A DNA stretch of 64,000 nt from Pezizomycotina sp. ARF18 (taxonomy: Eukaryota; Ascomycota): positions 178,712-242,711 of the forward strand of contig AZLU01000006.1 in NCBI GenBank assembly GCA_002224055.1. The letters run 5' to 3'. This document shows positions 13,701-27,131 of the stretch, piece by piece. Below the pieces are notes generated by a model. It saw nothing but the letters and a program-made list of their open reading frames with translations. It was not told the DNA's origin and did not search any database. Position 1 is the stretch's first letter, and each line of letters starts with the position of its first letter. Both the position numbers and the translations under genes were made by a program.

Positions 13701-14615
13701 TCAATTTTGGAGAACTGTGGAGCTGTATTTTAGAGATTTGTCTAAAAGAAGAATAGCACATTGAAGGGGATTCATACGTCGTAGATACTAATGTCCTCGC
13801 CGCCTTCAAACTGTCGGGCGTACTCTGCCAATTCTTCCTGCGACATAATACGGGGGTCGCTGCCGCCTGCCATCCTAAAACAAAAACCGATCATTATTAG
13901 CGTTTCATGAATAATACCTCGGCGAAGTACAATGATAGCAATAGTCGTACCTCATAGAATTGTCGATCTCGGTAAGTGTAAGGGTCGGATTTCCGGAATT
14001 TGCGGTTCTTGTTTCGCTCTTCCTTTGTCTGGAAAACTTCTTCGGCGTAAACCACTTTATCGGGTACAATTTCTACGGGCTCTTCGCTCGGCGTCCGTTC
14101 CCTCCTTCAGTTTAAAAATTAGTTGTTTAAGGCCCTCATATGCGACATTGGATCCTGTCATGAGAATGACGTACCTTTTCTCCCTCTCCACTTCCTCCTT
14201 GGCGCGGCGCTGCATCTGCAGCGACAGAAGCTTCCCCGCCGTCCTCGTCGCATCTTCCCTTCTACCTTCCCTCCGTTGTTTTCGGCCGGCCTAAACTCAT
14301 ACCCTACCATCAGCTTCAATTCAAATATAGATCGATGAGATAACCCAACATACAATCGTCTGCCTCTTCAACAGCGGCGCACCCCGTCGAAAACGAACAC
14401 CGGCCGTATCCCGTGAAACAGCAGCTTAACTATCCTCCGGAAGAAACCCACGACGTGCGCGTTTCGTAAAGCGTTTCCTTCTTTGTCGCGGACGGCTTTG
14501 AGGAATTGGTATATCCATATCGAAGCGTCGATCGCGAGGCGCTTTGGGCGAGGGCTTCGAGCTTCACCGGTCTGGCGCAGGGCTGCACCACCGTCCAGAG
14601 GCCTTGGACACCCAT
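10721..14615 (-). CDS. XPG/Rad2 (Rad13)-type nucleotide excision repair endonuclease
   Basis: The family cuts the damaged strand 3' of the lesion in nucleotide excision repair. The N-terminal nuclease region begins [20 protein letters not shown] (14615) and continues, after a frame change, with [20 protein letters not shown] and IRPVFVFDG. After an intron at about 14285-14350 comes [18 protein letters not shown], then [17 protein letters not shown] (about 13840) and [16 protein letters not shown] (about 13650). A long acidic spacer ([19 protein letters not shown], about 13300) is typical of XPG. The internal nuclease region reads [20 protein letters not shown] then EAQCAELV (about 11930), IVTDDS (about 11830) and a KQWW block (about 11570). 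The C-terminus has RDMNRKL, an intron, [11 protein letters not shown] (a PIP-box-like motif) and a lysine-rich nuclear localisation tail ending at 10721. At least four one-base frame changes interrupt it, two of them in conserved active-site motifs (see findings). Confidence 0.88.
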
Positions 14616-17500
14616 GCTGGGGATTGAGGAGTCAGGTTCGATGTTTACGTGAGGTTTGGGAAGCTTCTAACTGATGGATTCGGCGAACATGATGGCAAGA
14701 GGGGTTGGGAAATGATGAGGAAATAAATGGAGGGGGGAAAGGGTTGGGGGCGAAAGGATTGCAGGATAAACTTTGGAACACGGTCTCGGACGGGTAAATT
14801 CAAGGGCACACCAAATCACGTGCCTAAATGAGTCAAATTGCCTTTTCGCCAAGGAACTGGTCATTCCGTCTCCTTTTCCTTTTTTTTTCTTTTTTTTTTT
14901 TTTCAATTTGCCCGACGCCATTTCCTTTCCTCAAGACGATACGCACTTCCCCTACAATCTCAGCAATCAATTGCGATAACTATCACGAATTAGCATGAGC
15001 ACTTTTATTACTTTGATCTAATAAATGACCTGACGAAAGCACCCGTCAGCGCGCGCATTTCTCATTACAAACAGCTAAGTATACACAATTTATAGGCTCA
15101 CCGGGATACAAGCTTATCGCGATCTTGCAATAGCTTCCCATGCCATCAGGTCCTAAAGTAAGAACTATCAGAATATCTCACTGTCCCAAAGTTCTCGATC
15201 TTTGAATGGCCGCCCTCCCTCGAAGGTGCTCTCCTCGATCGCAAGGTCACAAACCTTGAGATACTAGATCCCATGGATAACGAACTATGTGTCGCATTAG
15301 TATTAACACGTCAATTGCAAACGTCAATTCGAAATCGAGGATGTAAGGAAATATACGCTACCACTTAACTAGCTGATCAAAATACATCACGAGCGGTTAA
15401 GCTCGATTTCATAAGCAGAATAATAATTGCTAGATATGAGAACTTCACAGAAGAGAAAGAACATTCCACCACCACGTGGACCATACTGCCTGCCTGTATC
15501 TATACCATTTTGCAACGCTTCTCAAGGTTTTTCAAGATGCATGTTTTCTTGCAGTATTCCAATCATTTTTTGTGAGATTCAGCATATAATGAATAGCCGA
15601 ACAACGTTCACCGTTGCAGGTAATCTAGTCGTCGCCGTATTTATTCGCAAGAAGGCGCATTCAAGCGACGCGATACTTACTCCGTACAGCCTGAAATTTT
15701 GGAAGGGTCAAATGATCCTGCTCTGTACGACTGGCAGAGTCGTCATTTACTATACACAACACCGGATTCATATACAGCTTCCCAGGATACGGATTCATAC
15801 GCTTATTATCTAGTATCTAGGCGACAAATTTACTCTTTTGAATTTGTAAGCCGTCTAAAATATCACCGGTACTTTTTAACAATCTTCGTTCGTATTGCGG
15901 TTTCTTTAAACCGTGTCTCGTAGCACAAGCATTTCCGTGGTTGTTTATTTTCTGGCTAGCGCTATCGAAAGAAAGAAATGAAACGAAACGTCAATGATCA
16001 AGCAACTGTCGCGATGGCCTAACATCCTGAAGTATAGTCACGGGTAGTATACTTTAAAATGATTACCAAAAAGTCTTTCAACAAGGACGATTTTGAAATC
16101 GTCATAGAAGAGGCAGTCGGATATTTAAGTATCATCAAAACCGGATTGCACGTTTTCATTCACTTATAGACCCTTAGCAAGTCCGCCGGCACAAACTAGA
16201 AGGAATCCCTTCATTCTAAGAAATGTACTATAATTTTTCGGGACAATCGGGGCACAGGTTATAAGGAATCAGTGCTTCACGATGATTCGATAACTTTCCA
16301 ATCGTTTCAAGAATATTGGGAAATCGCGGTGTGCCGCATCTTTTCATAATAGAAGGAATGGAAACTATCCTTGAGCTTCTCTCACAAAGCAAAGCAGTTG
16401 CTCAATATCCTAAACTCGGCACAACGCAAAAGTACTCCCTCAAACCCGCCTCATCCAACATAAACTGCTAACGTCCTCGATGATTTAACCTGTACGGAGT
16501 TGAATGACTACCTATAAGCACCCAAGGGAAAAACGAAGAGCACTGTATAATACTACATTCCGTCCAATCGATAAACTCACAACACGCACATGCCGGTTCG
16601 CGCAAGATAGTAAACCGCTCTTGTAGATCAACAGATGGAATATAATTAGATTTGAGTGTTCGAGTGCAGCCTTCGCAGGGTAAAGGGCTATCATTCTCCA
16701 TCGTTAGTGACCGTTAATGAGTGATTGTACGGTTTACAGAGTCGACACCAGATAAGAAGACACCGTTTCACACCAACCACGGAAATATATTCCCGGCTGT
16801 CAATTGAAAGTACAGAATTGATCCTAATTAAGACTCGGCCTACCACGCACCGCTACAGCTTCATACTCGATTGCCTTTATGGGCACAAAAGCTGACGTCC
16901 CACGGTAATGGCCTCGCCTTCGATTTTATTCGATGGCTCTTACTTGCGCTATGCGGTTTTCGAAGCCTTATGAAAATCACTTGAATAGTTGTGATTCCTG
17001 ACCAAGCATGAACCCAAACTCGGCGCAAGGAGACTACGATAGCACGATCTGGCCTGCCATAGGAGATAGGTACTAGATCGAGCTCGAAAGACAGAAGAAG
17101 CGAAACCGCTATAATACTCTATTTCGATTTAGGATCAGTATAATACTACTAATATCTCCTACGCGCGATTCAAACGATAAGTTAAGGCCAGAAATTTCAC
17201 ACTAACTACATTTACAAATACGACCTAGATAGGATTACAGTTTACAGTCAAAATAATAAATCGAAGTATATAATCCATAGCCAATTTAGAACTTCCAATA
17301 CAACAAAGCGACGATAATAGCAGCTATCAAAATCGTTATTAGACCCACGCAATCGATTTTCTTAAATATTACGCATCGAGCATATTGCTATTCGACTTCG
17401 GTAAAGCACAGGTATAATCGATATTTTTAAGAATAGCCATGGGGAAGTTAAAGTAATTTCGCAAGGAGACGAAAGTATCTACTTTAATAACCCAGGACTT
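14616..17500. other. Gene-free AT-rich flank of the repeat block
   Basis: A pyrimidine run with two T tracts (about 14878-14903) is followed by AT-rich DNA with many stops in all frames. A phrase near 16750-16775 (GATAAGAAGACACCGTTTCA) resembles one at about 21690-21712 in the repeat block, so the block may begin here in more decayed form. I see no gene, RNA or intact mobile element. Confidence 0.45.
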
Positions 17501-20500
17501 TACCAAACGCGTGTCTAAACAACATTAAGCGTAATTCTCAAAAGTGCGACCACTGTTTTATAAACCGTTGTAGTTCGAGCATTGAAACATGGAAAGTGGA
17601 GATATCGCAAATTCGACAACAGTCACAGGATAATGCGGTGTCGTTAATTATCAGATCATAGCGGTGAATTCCCACAACACTTTCGTCGGATAATAGCACT
17701 AAAATAATGCTGTGAAACCAAAACTTCCATAGATGCGCCGATCTATCAACCGAAAGTTTGCGAAGAAACCTGAACCTCTATTTATATAATCTGTCAGTGT
17801 AACAAGTGACCTATTGAAATCCAGAACTCAAGTTATTACAAAGCCAGACGACCAAACGGCCAACAATGCCCAGGTTCTAATGATGCCACCGGGATAGAAA
17901 CCTCATCGTATACGGTGGGTCGATAATGCAACCCCGCAGGCGTACGCTACCTACAGCATTAAATGTTGGAAAGTCTGAGCAATTAAGATTCTTTGCAAAG
18001 AGCCAAATCAAAAAAAAAAAAAAAAAAAAAAAATCAAAGGAAGTGCTGTTCTATAACCGACGAACTCAACAATCGACTTATAAGAAGAATCAGGGATATC
18101 GCAGGTCTACGTCTGTTCTGTGGCTATATCTACGCTTCTATACCGTTCTATCGGCATGATGTAAAAATTTCCAGTAACGGTTATAAAGCTTGTGGTTAAT
18201 AATGAACCCAGCCATGGACAACATAACACGAAGGACCTCATACGAGCCCCGAGCGTAAATTTTGCAAAGAAGATCATAATTAGTCCACGGATATCTCACA
18301 CGTTTAACGATCCATGTCTAGACAAATGGGCAGGCTGCAGATCTGGCAAGCATTACTAATGCTATTTCATAATGCTTTGCTCTAAGCCCCTGTTGGCCGT
18401 ATATGAAGCATTCACAAGCACGGAAAAAGCTCTGGATAATGTACAGTATGGCGACTGCGCCGTAACATCAAAAGGCCACAAGCAGCGGAAAACCTGACAT
18501 AGCAGTTTCGCAGAAGAAATCGGAAGCTAGTTGTCGATATCTCGTAAGTTTGACTAAGAACCGTGTTATCGAACCAAATATATCGTAAAGGGGGCGAAGG
18601 GAGGGAAATATGCTAGTCCCGATGACGACCGCGTGGGTTAGACTACCTTGACAAGCATGAAAGAACTCCAATAATGCAATCGCTCGGAGAGTGTTCTATA
18701 ATATGAACTGCTCAAAAAGACACCCAAGAGGTCTACAAAGCTTTGTAAACCGAAAAAAGAGAGCAGATAAAACGCAATTCCAGCAGTGGCCGTATGGAGC
18801 AAAATTGATATCGCAAATCTACGCCGAGTTTGACTTAACACCGATATCTCTACGCTCCGCCGGTGACGTGGCAGAACGAATCGACGGCAGCGGTTCCCCG
18901 ATAATGGAAGGAGACGTAGAAGCAGATCGGGTGATACCACCAAACCCTCAGAAGCCCTCAGAATGCAATTCCAAATGCAAAAGCAAAATATAATCCGCCT
19001 CTTCAATCACGCACAATTTCAGCACTGACGCACAAAGAAATAAAGGCATCTTACACGAAACGCCTCGCCCATGAGATATTATCGATGTCTGAATTACCAT
19101 TCCTGCAGCGGACGCTAAAAAATTGCCTGTAGGAATCGAGCGCCGCTCGATAGTACATCATTACGGCGACGCTGCCCATCGTATGAAAGATCTAGGCAAA
19201 ATCTAGAAGTATATAGATCCGCAAATGGCCCAAATCAACAACTCGCAAATCAACAATCAGGGTATAAAAAGAACGGGAATATACATAATCGCGCTAAGAG
19301 TTAAGGAAATCTCCGAAAATTTCGAGTCTGTCGACAGTAAGTCACGCAGAAGATTTACAACCTACCCATTACATTAAGGACCTACAAGATTTCCGCAATT
19401 GACTTACAAAGAGCGGGATATCGCGAGTCCACGTCGATAACGCGATAATATTTATCTCGTCTTATTCCCCGTAGAAAGCTTCCGTATTGATCTGCGAGTC
19501 CGCTCGCTAATAACGAAAACAGCACGCCTGTGCCATAAAAATCGAGAGCCACAATGCGTCCTGAGTCAATGTAAGTTAGGCATAAGAAATGAGCCAGCCA
19601 TCTGATCACTTATCACTCCCAAGTTAACATCGATTTACAACGAATCCGCGATATTGTAGATCCCCATGACATATGCAGTATTACCATCTTTTTTTTCCCC
19701 CATCCCTCCCTTATATATTTATTTATTTATTTATTTTTTATTATTTTTTTTGCATCAACGGGCAGTAGACATTTCCGCGTCGATGCCACTGATAAACACA
19801 CAAGCGGATGACCTCTGTAGCATCAAGCGATCTCCATGTACAGCACGGTAATGTCAATATCTTCACAGTCTACGGCTGGACGTGAAAACCTCTCAAAAAC
19901 GATTTCTATCTGTAGTAGAACTCACGCGAGCAACCTCGAATTGTCATAACACAAGAGTTTGCGCGCACATAGGAGGGCTGAATAATATTCGCAAAGCTAA
20001 GAAACCGAAATCAGTTTCAGTAACTCACATTTCAGTGGATGTGTTTGAGAAAAATTGATATCGCAAGTCTACATTCGAACCGCAGAGCGATGCCAATATC
20101 CAACTACTTTGCCGTCTAATACAGGGAACCTCTCTCGAAGACCTGCCTAGAGTAGCTGCTCCGTATTAACCAACACAAGCGCGCTCGGACTATAATATAC
20201 AGTTCTTCCAAGAGGCTGCTGCGTGCACTTCGTAGAAGAAATCAAAAGCCCTTTATACGATTGGCGGGGTCCCTCAATACTTATTGCTGCAATACGGAAG
20301 TGCGCCAGTGATATTAACCCAAAAGAGCATCTTGAACACAATTCACAAGATACAAGCATGCCCGATCTTCTGATAGCTTTCAAAATAACAACAGATGTAC
20401 GACAAGTGATATACCAGACCGGAAAGCGCACAGACACCCGTGAGTACTCGAAAGGGGATCTATATCGCAAGTCTTACTCCATCGCTTGGGAATCGCGACC

Positions 20501-23500
20501 ATCATACGTCTCAATTCCAGCCGCCTACTGTAAAAAAAACAAGGCCTGCATATCATGAGCTCACCCGGCGCATGCAACCTCGTCATAGTATTAAGGGTTG
20601 GCAGACGTCCCAATATTCGCATACGAAGCCAATGTGGATTCGCAAAAACACCTTAAAAGCTTTCTCCAAGATAAACTTCGCAAATTCTTCGCACTCGACA
20701 TACGAAGAACCTTATTACACAACGCAGTCCGCGAGAGTTCTAAAATTCACTCATTCTACAATTTTTGTTAGAACATTCGCATTTAGCAGGCTTCTTTGAT
20801 ACGGATGCAAAAATATGGATGGCGTCGCATAGCATCAAAAATTCCCATTGGATATACGAAGTTAACGTACAAGAACAAAACAGACGGAAAACTGCTTCCG
20901 ATAACACCAAAATTCGACAATGGACGTACAACGAAGCATTAGGCATGTCGCAAGCCCAGGTCACGTCACCCAAGATAATGCTAATGTCTCATTATTCAGC
21001 GACGAGAGCACAGGGAGAAAATTCATGGTAATTTCCTAGCATTTCCATTAACATACTTACAGGCAATTTACCACACGGCGTCACAATGGTACCAAGAGGG
21101 TATTTTTTTTTTTTTCAAACAAGCCTATATATTATTCTTAAAAGAAGGCCTGGGGGGAAGGGTGTGTCCATATAAACTAATCAGTTCAGCAATTACGATT
21201 GACTTTTTACAGAAAATCCGTACCGAATAATGCTCAGGTTCCAGCATCCATCCACGATCGGATAGAAAGGAACAATAACCCCACGGTTTTCCAAGGCCTC
21301 ATATTAAAAGGGAAAAAAAATGTAATACTTAGGTATACATTATACAGTATCACTATTCATCCAATACCATCGAAGTCCTCCTCAAACGATCCGCACCTAC
21401 AGCTAAGTATATAAAACTCATGTCGACCGAAGCGGAAAAGCATAAAAAAATTACTGTAAGGTAACTTCATCGATTTGACATAAAACCCTTTCCCAAAGAA
21501 TTTTCAACCCTGCCAACGACAACGCAAGCCAGTGAAACATCCATGCCATAACGGAGCTCACAGGGGCTCATAAGATAGACTCGCAAAGAACTGAGGTTCA
21601 TCTGTTAATAACTCACAGCCCTATAATCACAATTGACTATCGATCGCGACGATTGCTAGGGATAAGACCATCCCTTCGATATCCACCAACTGCGGATAAG
21701 AAACCGTTTCACTTCGTAATGACTCGATCGCGATCTTCCATAGTTTACCTAAAAACCAAGGCCTTTTACGGAGCGTATATCGTAGATTCACAGAATTATC
21801 AACGCTGATAATTCACAAGTCTTGACAATGGGCGATCGACGCGTTAAAGACTTGCTTCCATGATAATAAACTTCTCAACATTACCTGAACCCATTGAGAT
21901 ATAGCATTTGCACTCACCATCAACACCATGTCTTGACAATGAAACGCGAACACCGTGAAGAGATTGCGATGAAATACCTCAAGTTGCTCCTTCTTAAAGA
22001 TTCTATCAAGGTTAGAAACCTCCAGAAGAATCCGAGGACGTTATTGGCGATAAACAACAAACCAGCGAAGGCGATAACTGGAACTGATATCTCAATCGTC
22101 TAACTATCAATAAAGAAGAGAAGTTTCCGAAGTGACGTCGGCTATGAAGCTTTCAACTATCTCATCGAATATCGAGAGCAGCGTCGTGATCAGCAAGCTT
22201 ACTCGATACTAATGCAAAAGTACTGTGATCGAGCCATAACTTTTTCGCGAAACTGTCCACGACACCTCTGTTAACATTCAACTTCAACAGCGTATGGAAG
22301 AAAAAAAAATATCAGATTCACGTGCCTCTAATGAAAGCATACTGACGTCTCAGTCTTCCATCGGCGAGACTTACAGCATTCCAATCATAATCCCTGAGTT
22401 CATCGATAATAGCTTATATGGGCGACCTGCGATAACGTCAAGTGCCCGTAAGCCGCATCTGGATATGCATTTTATTCGTAGAAAAACCCTATACCGGTTC
22501 GTGATAAAATCTAGTCTGGAAACCACTCTATGAAGGAATTATAGCACCGAAGCCTACGAAGCATTACAGCAACAGTATTATATTAAAGTTCCCAAAGCGT
22601 TCATGAACCCTACCTGATAGTCCCGCTCACAAGAATGCCAGCCGATAATGAAACAAACACGATAAAGAGTCCGGATAAAGACCAGTGCGCTTTTTTTCCA
22701 AGGGGGTATTCTGTCTAGATAAAGGTTTCGCAAAAGAAGCCAAGGTCTAACAAACATTCTTTGAAATCAGCAGACCCTCGTGTAATGACAGGCACAACGT
22801 AACAGAGGGCTTTAACCGATACCATCTGACTGTCGATAAGAAGAGACAGAAGAAGATCGAGGACAAATATATCGCAAAGGCAACGTTGCGTACGCGATGA
22901 TACGCAAAGCCCATAATATTATCGCCCGGAATCGAAAACCAATCGTGACATAAGCGTGAAGTCCTCTAATCACGCAATATTACCATGACCCTTCGATAAA
23001 ATATTGTGCTAAGAAGACGCTTAGACATACATCTGACCATAAAATCCGACCGTTTGATAACCACAACTTTATGCGGGAAAGAGAATTGATATCGCAAAAT
23101 CCGCCACTCCATCAAATGATAACCACTCCTCAGTCCTTCGATCGGACGTAAAACATTCAATCATAAATCCTCGGTTTTCGTCAATAAACGCGTGGCCGGC
23201 ACCTGTCATAGCATCGAGCGCCTACAGCTGGAGAGAGGATATAACATTCCTAAAAGGAATACCCAATACAATCATGTCATAACGCGCAATTAACAATTAG
23301 CTTTATGAGGATCCAGATCCCAATAGCACCGCAGCTCACGGCACTCCCGTTACTAAAGTGCTCAATATGATCACTCCCCGGCTAGCAATTCACAGTCGCA
23401 GTGGAAGGCTGCAGACGATAATGCAGTTAAACCTTAATAAAAAATGATAAAAAACGCCATGTATTTTTAAGAATAGGTCTTTATTATAAAACTTCACTAA

Positions 23501-26030
23501 AGAAGCAGCCATAGCGTTCGTTCCTTAAACAGGAAGGCTCCCAAGATAACGGATAACGCAGCAACACAACAGTTTTACTCTATCGCGCAATAGTACGGAG
23601 AACCTTCCATAACAATATTATGTTAAGAAGGTGCTTTTGGACATACATTTCACCCTAGAAGTCAGATCGTCTGTAACCTACAACTTAAGGTGGAATGAAG
23701 ATGAGGACAAAAAATCCCACATTCACGACAAAAGAATATACCATCGCATCAGCCACTTCTTCTGCCAGACGTAAAAACATTTCTCCGAACAATAGACGAG
23801 CAGCTTGATAAATACGCCATCAGGTGATGCATTATAACACCGAGCACCTAAAAGCCGTACAAGAGATACATTTTCTCAAAACTACGGAAGCCATCGGCAC
23901 GGGTACTACAGTCCAATGATCACCGCGCCGAAAAGAAGAATTATACGCAACCGCAAGGTTACGATGGCCATATAATACGAAAGTTCCAAACACGGTCACT
24001 CAAGCGCAATCATGATACTCGCTCACCTCCAAGCGCAATCATGTATACTCGCTCGCTGCGGAAGACGTTGCACGATAAATAAAATGCAAACCAATTGAGG
24101 AATTGGTGATAAAGACGTCATGTCCTTTCAAGAGCAATTTCTTGCCATAATTTTCCACGAAAAGGAAGCAGCTATGACATCCTTTACTCGAAGGGCCTCT
24201 CGCGATAATGAATTAACGCTGCGGAGACGCTGATATCTCAATCATCAACTATCTATAGAAAGGCAGAAAAGATGGAGAATATATCGCAGGGTAACATGGA
24301 CTTCGCGAATAAATACCCAACCTTAACGCCAAGGATAAGAAAAGTTTCCCCTTCAGCTAGAAAGCTCCATGTCACACAATATACAAAAATCATTCGATCA
24401 AATCCATTACATTGACGGCGTGCGTAGCAATTCGTAACAAGTATCAAAGACCTTAGAAAGTCAGAGCATCCAAAAGGCCATATATAGATTCTCACGAGAA
24501 GAAACTCCAATTCCCGTGATATCATAACTACAAGGTGATCATCACCAGGTTTAAGAAGACATGGCATCGGAATCCTTACGACGCCGCGGCGCACTGCGAT
24601 ACCAAAGTCCTCATATCGATGGCCTACAAGGTAATTACACCCATTCTCGCTCGCCGCGAGAGATCTATCGATTAAAAAAAAAAGGCAAAACCGTGCCGGG
24701 GAAAAAGATTACGATATGATAAAACGGCAAATGCTTTCTCTCTCAACGGTATCCTATTAAATAAAAGTGTTTATGAAAGAAAACCCGGGAGTCGATACCG
24801 GTGATCATGACTAATACTGTGCGGAGTGGAGATAGCTGTAGGTATTATCTCAGTTTAACCAAGCCCAGCATAGAAAGCATTCGAATCCCACGTGTGCTGC
24901 GAGCTATTATATCTCCCAATATTATTCAAGGCCGATAAACATTGTCGAGCTCAAAAGACATGCTAGATTATGCTATTTTCTTGAAAGTAAAATGCTAATC
25001 CTATCCTCCGATAATATAAATCCGGATTTATCAATCATCCCGCGAAAAAAGCCATAGTACCGCAAGGTTTCGATAGATTTTGATAATACTAAGTTCTCAA
25101 CATCAGCACCTCCAAGTATAGTATTCCTTTCGCTGCGAGAAACAGCTTTCAGATAACGAAATGCCAAAAAAAAAAAAAAAAAAAAAAAAAACCGCAAGAG
25201 GACTACGATAGCTAAACGATAAGTAACGCTCGCTGTCTCTCTCAACGGATCCTACTAACATAAAAAGTTTGCGAAGGACAGATGAAGCGCCCTGATATTC
25301 CTTCAAACCTGGAAGTCTTTAGCGATAATAATGACAGTGACAGCAAAGGAGATACCATTAGTGATATCTCGATCGCTAACTACGCCTCGGATAAAAAGCA
25401 TTCGATCCCATAACTGCTGCGAGCTTTTATATACCCAACGTTATTCAAAATGATCCATAAAGATTATCGTATCAGTGACCGGGAATATATATTCGAGCGA
25501 AGTGAAATCATCTGATAAAACAGTTTCAACAACCACTGCACGAAGAAGTCCTTGCGGCAGGTCTGATATGTAGTAAAGGTTCTCAATTCACTCCAGGATA
25601 TAAAATTTCTCATTCGCTGCAAGGAAAGTCCCGATAACGAGATGCAATATTGAATCACGGCAAATGCGATAATAATAAAAAAAAAAAAAAAAACGTCACT
25701 TATTCGCTCGAGAATATTAACATAGAAAAGCTTCCCCGCAAATCTTTCGATCCTTCGAAGAATAGCATAAAGACGCAGGCGATTTACACCTACAACCATA
25801 AGCATCAAAAGCCTTAGAAACACGCTCGGAGAATAATATAGATTTTACAAAAAGAGCTGCTTTCCTCTCGGGATAATTACAGTCTAACAATCGAGATGTA
25901 CTCAGAAAGAGCCAAAGAAATATATAGTAAAAACTATCATGTCGGCCGCTGGATAGACGCCGAAAGTGTCGATGCTCATCGAACCTCGATAGAGTACTAC
26001 GCTGATTAAGATGTTTTCTCAATAACGCAA
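17500..26030. repeat. Block of degenerate dispersed/tandem repeat units about 0.4-0.8 kb apart
   Basis: Several phrases recur in the same order with heavy divergence. Clearest case: GCATTCGAATCCCACGTGTG followed by CTGCGAGCTATTATAT (24877) and GCATTCGATCCCATAACTGC followed by TGCGAGCTTTTATAT (25398), 521 bp apart. TCTCTCAACGG plus ATCCTA recurs near 24735 and 25236. A 'CTCGCTCGCTGCGG ... GATAA' phrase recurs near 24048, 24643, 25124 and 25609. AAGAAG..GCTT..GACATACAT recurs near 23010 and 23626. GATATCGCAARTCTAC-like phrases recur at 17601, 18095, 18807, 19417, 20057, 20461 and 23088. No ORF of length or composition typical of a transposase or reverse transcriptase is present. CpG is not depleted, so classical RIP is not an obvious explanation. 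Origin unknown: decayed satellite, remnants of a small non-autonomous element, or centromere-like DNA. Confidence 0.6.
24001..24058. repeat. Short tandem duplication, 29-bp period
   Basis: CAAGCGCAATCATG-ATACTCGCTC is followed immediately by CAAGCGCAATCATGTATACTCGCTC. The copies differ by one inserted T. It lies inside the degenerate repeat block. Confidence 0.7.
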
Positions 26031-27131
26031 TGCATTACGGAGATTGTTGAATAATTCCGTGCTCTCAGTGGTATCTTTCAGATATGAGTTCAAGGTCGCA
26101 AAAAGTTAGGATAACATTCACGTCCACATAAGAAACTTTCTATAACGAACAACGCGGCGGAGGCGGCAGTGCCAACATTCACCAATTCCCCGAAGGCATA
26201 AAATCCCCAGCCACACACGACCGTCGCATAACACCCCAATTATACAATACAGTTAATTATAGATATTTTTAGTCTTTAGCATTAACGCGAAAGCAAAAGT
26301 CTTTTTTTTGAAGACGTTTGCTTCCGCTCATATTGTTATTTCATTTAGACTAGTACTGAGAACATTTGTTATAAACATGTAAACATTTTTTTCGTTGAAA
26401 AGTTGCAATAGTGATAGATAATAATAGAATGCAGCACTCCAACCCTGAAAAATGAAAGGCATCTCTCTTGTAAAATCGTGACAAAGGTAGTAGTAGTAGT
26501 AGTAGTAATATAGGCGTGTTTTCCTCCAATAGGGACGAGAAGTGATCGATAATGAGAAAGTGACAAGTGGTTGAAACGAAATGACGTAAAGGAAAGGCTA
26601 AGAAATGTGGTGCATGCCGGCTCAAGGGGTATGTAGAATTTAATAAAGGGGGGGGGGGGGTATAAATCGAACAGTAAATAGAAAGGGGTACTGGAAATCA
26701 ATCGCGAAGCAGTGTTGTACAAAAAAATGATCGGAAATGCGGGTGATGTAGTGAGAAATTGGCGAGGTTATAGTTGAGGCTTCGTGCAACAGTAAAAGCC
26801 TTAACCGCCCACGATGCCAAAAGCCCAATTGAGAACGTAAGATCAGAGACAAGTCCACTATGGTTTTATCTCGACGGGTGATGACCTCCAGCGGATACTC
26901 GGATACTCGCCCCCGTAATCCTAACAACCGGCAGCCTCATCGACGTTATTCGCGCTCGTCTCCTCTTCCGCACCTCTACTCTCCTCTCGAGGTCGTCTGC
27001 CGACTCAGCGGCGCCGTGGGACTATTATACGGCGGGCATCGCCCCAATCCAACCCGTCGTAGCTCGGCGGTAGCCTTGGTCTCTAATCGATTATTGTTAT
27101 TATTCTGCCGTCCTCGCTCGACCTGTGCGGT
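26031..27131. other. Transition from repeat block to GC-rich island
   Basis: The first part is AT-rich with a trinucleotide run of TAG units (about 26487-26508) and a 14-base G run at about 26646-26659. From about 26860 the composition becomes GC-rich and merges with the unrecognised gene to the right. No feature beyond these simple repeats is supported. Confidence 0.45.

Noticed and set aside
24870-24960. tRNA-like TTCGAATCCC box
   Set aside because: The T-loop-like string has no matching acceptor stem, D-arm or anticodon arm at the proper distance, and it belongs to the repeat unit seen again at 25398.
15000-26000. RIP-mutated transposon copies
   Set aside because: CpG and CpA-derived patterns do not look depleted, G and C remain common, and no transposase or reverse-transcriptase trace is readable. 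RIP indices could not be computed here, so it is not excluded.
15000-26000. CRISPR array
   Set aside because: Repeats are degenerate, hundreds of bases apart and in a eukaryotic nuclear context.
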